In this document: positions 6,314 to 8,505 of the stretch, one piece after another | Layout of the letters: each line of letters begins with the position of its first letter | How positions within the stretch are numbered: position 1 is the stretch's first letter | Source: CAZAQS01 sp964486825 | GTDB taxonomy: Bacteria > Chloroflexota > Anaerolineae > Anaerolineales > UBA4823 | Length of the DNA: 8,505 nt | NCBI GenBank assembly: GCA_964486825.1 | Contig: CAZAQS010000209.1 | Span: 1 to 8,505, forward strand | Reading direction: 5' to 3' | Translations under genes and position numbers: made by a program | The notes under the pieces: model-generated | Database searches by the model: none | What the model was told of the DNA's origin: nothing | The model's input: the letters and a program-made list of their open reading frames with translations, nothing else

Positions 6314-7516
6314 ATGAAAGGACCAACTCGTAAAGCATTCTCGACCCGAGCTGTACATGCCGGAGAGCGCCTGCCTCCCGGAAACTACAGCCCGGTCGTT
6401 ACGCCCCTCAACACGAGCGTTGGGTTTACCTACGAAAGCATGGCCGACCTGGATGGAGTCTTCGCCGGTACGCATCCCGGTTACGTCTACCCGCGTTACG
6501 GCAGCCCAACGGTAGCGGCTTTCGAAAGGGCTGTGGCGGAGCTGGAAGGGGGAGAAGCCGCGCATGCCTTTGCTTCGGGCATGGCCGCCATCCATACAAC
6601 CTTATTGGCTGCCGGTGTGCGGGCCGGTTCCAGCGTGGTAGCGGCGCTGGATGTGTATGGGGCGACCTATAGCCTGCTCCAGCGCTTGCTGGTGGAGCAG
6701 GCTGTGCAGACGGTTTGGGTGGATGTTTCCGACCTGGCGCAGGTAGAGACCGCCCTGTCCCGGTGCGACGACCCGGCTGTTTTGCTGGCAGAGACCATCT
6801 CCAACCCGCTGCTCAAAGTCGCTGATATTCCTAAACTGGCGGAGATGGCCCATCGCCACGGGGCTAAATTTCTGGTGGACAACACCTTTGCATCCCCCTA
6901 CTTGCTGAACCCGCTCGCCCACGGGGCCGATTTTGTGATCCATTCTGCCACCAAGTATATCGGCGGGCACGGGGACGTATTGGCAGGCGTGGTTGTGACA
7001 TCGGCTAAAAACCGGGAGAAGCTCTACGAGCTGAACAAGCTGGTTGGGAGCGTGCTGGGACCTTTCGAAGCCTGGCTGGCAATGCGCGGTCTGAAGACCC
7101 TGCCGTTGCGGATGCGCCAGCAATGTTCCAATGCCGCCCAGGTCGCCGCCTGGCTGACCGAGCAGCCGGAGATCGAGAAAGTCTACTATCCTGGATTACA
7201 CAGTCACCCACAACATAGCCTGGCGAGTGAGCTGTTCGCCGGCTTGGGGTATGGGGGGATGCTGTCCTTTGAAATCCGTGGCGCCGGTCAAGAGCGAGCC
7301 TACCGCTTCATGGAAGCCTTGCGCCTATGCCTGCCGGCGACGACGTTAGGAGATATCTACACCCTGGCGCTGCACCCGGCCAGCTCTTCCCATCGCTCAT
7401 TAACACCGGAGGAGAGAGCTATGGCCGGCATCTCAGACGGGTTGGTGCGCCTGTCGTTGGGCATCGAGGCGGTGGAAGATATCCTGGCTGACCTGGAGCA
7501 AAGCTTAAGGGCTTGA
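6314..7516 (+). CDS. PLP-dependent Cys/Met-metabolism enzyme (cystathionine gamma-synthase / gamma-lyase family)
   Basis: This 400-residue protein has the whole fold-type I Cys/Met-metabolism domain (PF01053). VYPRYGSPT at residues 58-66 gives the Tyr59/Arg61 PLP-phosphate contacts. SGMAAI is at 88-93, Tyr115 would stack on the cofactor, and DNTFASPY at 189-196 supplies Asp189. Lys214 in HSATKYIGGHGD (210-221) is the Schiff-base lysine. Arg361 in ASSSHRSL should bind the substrate carboxylate. Family members carry out gamma-replacement (cystathionine or homocysteine synthesis) or gamma-elimination. DVYGATYS has Ala116 where methionine gamma-lyase has its special cysteine, which argues against that activity. 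The segment LGDIYTLALHPASSSHR differs from textbook MetB (LGG.ES, MTHA), so exact specificity is left open. It diverges from the aspartate kinase operon, supporting a methionine/cysteine role. The start at 6314 is preferred over an ATG at 6302 because of the ribosome binding site. Confidence 0.88.
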   Translation: MKGPTRKAFSTRAVHAGERLPPGNYSPVVTPLNTSVGFTYESMADLDGVFAGTHPGYVYPRYGSPTVAAFERAVAELEGGEAAHAFASGMAAIHTTLLAAGVRAGSSVVAALDVYGATYSLLQRLLVEQAVQTVWVDVSDLAQVETALSRCDDPAVLLAETISNPLLKVADIPKLAEMAHRHGAKFLVDNTFASPYLLNPLAHGADFVIHSATKYIGGHGDVLAGVVVTSAKNREKLYELNKLVGSVLGPFEAWLAMRGLKTLPLRMRQQCSNAAQVAAWLTEQPEIEKVYYPGLHSHPQHSLASELFAGLGYGGMLSFEIRGAGQERAYRFMEALRLCLPATTLGDIYTLALHPASSSHRSLTPEERAMAGISDGLVRLSLGIEAVEDILADLEQSLRA

Positions 7517-7534
7517 TCGAAGCTGCTCTGCTCG

Positions 7535-8452
7535 TCAACGGGCAGGTTCAAGATGTCCCCTGACCCGGGGAACGACCTGACGGGCGTAGACTTCAATCTG
7601 GCGGGCTTCATCTCCACCGAGCGGCCAAAATATAAAGGTATCCATACGCTGCTGGTTGTATAAGCGCGCCAGCTCGCTGACCCACCCAGAGACGCCCCCA
7701 CGCAATTGCCCTTCCTGCCACTCTCCGCCAAGCTCCTGGTCCTGCTCGATCCGCCCCATAATATTGTAGCCGCGGCGTACATCTGAGGTAGAGCGCCCGG
7801 CTTTACGAGCTCCCTGGTCGATCAGGCGGTTGGACCGATCCAGACCTTCCGGAGGCAGGTAGCTGGAGGTGAACAAGGTGCCATCTGCCAGGCGTCCGGT
7901 AAGGTCCAGCATGCGCGGGCCATAGGCGCCGGTCCAGATCGGGATGCGGTGAGCGGGCTGCGGCCCGGGACGCGCCCCACGCGCCTGGTAGATCTCCCCT
8001 TCGGACTTCAGCGTGCCCCCGGCGTTGTCCCAGAAACCGCGCAGGATCTGGACGGCCTCTTCGAAGGCCGTCACGGCTTCCCCCGGCGAGCGTTTTTCCC
8101 CGCCCATGGCGGCTACACCTGTCCAATTGGATCCTGCGCCGAGCCCCAGCTCAAAGCGCCCCCCACTGAGTATATCGAGTGTGGCGGCTGCCTTGGCTAA
8201 CATCACGGGAGGGCGTAAAGGCAGGTTAGCGACGTTCGTCACCAGGTGGGCGCGTTGGGTGCGCATCGCAAGCGCCGAAAGCAGCGTCCAGGTGTCCATA
8301 TGGTTGCGGTTGTACGGGTGGTCCTGGCTGGTGATCATATCCAGGCCGTTCTCGTCAGCCAGGCGGGCCAGGCGCAAGGTCAGCTCCAGGTTGTGGGTGG
8401 ATGGATCGATGCTTGCCCCGAAGCGGGGTAGCAGAGCTTCGTGTTCGGTCAT
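7535..8452 (-). CDS. LLM-class, probably F420-dependent, flavin-type oxidoreductase
   Basis: This 305-residue cytoplasmic protein belongs to the luciferase-like monooxygenase (bacterial luciferase, TIM-barrel) superfamily. SQDHPYNRNHMDTWTLLSAL at residues 42-61 is the conserved DH..D.W block, followed by NLPLRPPVMLAKAAATLDIL (76-95) and SGGRFELGLGAG (96-107), the family signature. IPIWTGAYGPRMLDLTGRLADG (170-191) matches the usual cofactor-side strand and loop. Relatives use F420 or FMN; the sequence style favours F420, but the cofactor cannot be settled by eye and the substrate is unknown. The start ATG at 8450-8452 has GGGGAG at 8461-8466, 8 bases upstream. The gene converges on the PLP enzyme gene with 18 bases between the stops and no clear terminator. 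Its upstream 53 bases (8453-8505) show no convincing promoter beyond AT-rich sequence. No neighbour points to a pathway. Confidence 0.87.
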   Translation of the reverse strand: MTEHEALLPRFGASIDPSTHNLELTLRLARLADENGLDMITSQDHPYNRNHMDTWTLLSALAMRTQRAHLVTNVANLPLRPPVMLAKAAATLDILSGGRFELGLGAGSNWTGVAAMGGEKRSPGEAVTAFEEAVQILRGFWDNAGGTLKSEGEIYQARGARPGPQPAHRIPIWTGAYGPRMLDLTGRLADGTLFTSSYLPPEGLDRSNRLIDQGARKAGRSTSDVRRGYNIMGRIEQDQELGGEWQEGQLRGGVSGWVSELARLYNQQRMDTFIFWPLGGDEARQIEVYARQVVPRVRGHLEPAR

Positions 8453-8505
8453 TTATATTTCTCCCCTGTTTAACATAATGCACTGAGATACGATGAAATC
8501 GATGT

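Noticed and set aside
7500..7540. Terminator hairpin between the PLP enzyme and LLM genes
   Set aside because: Only a 5-bp AGCTT/AAGCT pairing with a long loop and no T-tract was found.
8013..8486. 157-codon plus-strand frame opposite the LLM oxidoreductase
   Set aside because: The opposite strand has full family motifs and a ribosome binding site; this frame shows no domain.

Overview
The window is about 59-60% GC, densely coded and free of mobile elements. It looks like a bacterial chromosome, most likely an anaerobic member of the Chloroflexota (Anaerolineae-like). This is an inference from gene content: a large acyl-CoA dehydratase activase-type Fe-S protein typical of strict anaerobes, an archaeal/fungal-type aspartate-semialdehyde dehydrogenase in a bacterial operon, and an F420-type LLM-class oxidoreductase. 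No rRNA or other phylogenetic marker is present to confirm it.

Layout from left to right. (1) Bases 2-2437, plus strand: the C-terminal 811 residues of a very large 2-hydroxyacyl-CoA dehydratase activase-related protein, whose start lies outside the window. (2) Bases 2442-6093, minus strand: a compact operon transcribed right to left, aspartate kinase, then aspartate-semialdehyde dehydrogenase, then a HAD-like protein. The kinase and dehydrogenase genes overlap by 8 bases, and 9 bases separate the dehydrogenase gene from the HAD-like gene. (3) Bases 6094-6313: the only real intergenic region, a divergent regulatory gap with a clear -10 box for the operon, a tandem 9-bp repeat and an inverted repeat. 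(4) Bases 6314-7516, plus strand: a PLP-dependent Cys/Met-metabolism enzyme (cystathionine gamma-synthase/lyase family). (5) Bases 7535-8452, minus strand: an LLM-class, probably F420-dependent, oxidoreductase. The last 53 bases hold only its upstream region.

Together, aspartate kinase and Asd make aspartate semialdehyde, the common precursor of lysine, threonine and methionine. The divergent PLP enzyme probably acts in the sulfur-transfer part of methionine/cysteine metabolism, so the 6094-6313 gap may coordinate the two. The activase and the LLM oxidoreductase are convergent neighbours with no obvious link to this pathway.

The most unusual item is the HAD-like protein at 2442-3578. Its recognisable HAD motifs occur in the order III-IV-I-II instead of I-II-III-IV, which suggests a circularly permuted HAD fold of unknown function carried in an aspartate-pathway operon. 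No CRISPR array, tRNA, rRNA, insertion sequence, SAM riboswitch, lysine riboswitch or T-box was found.
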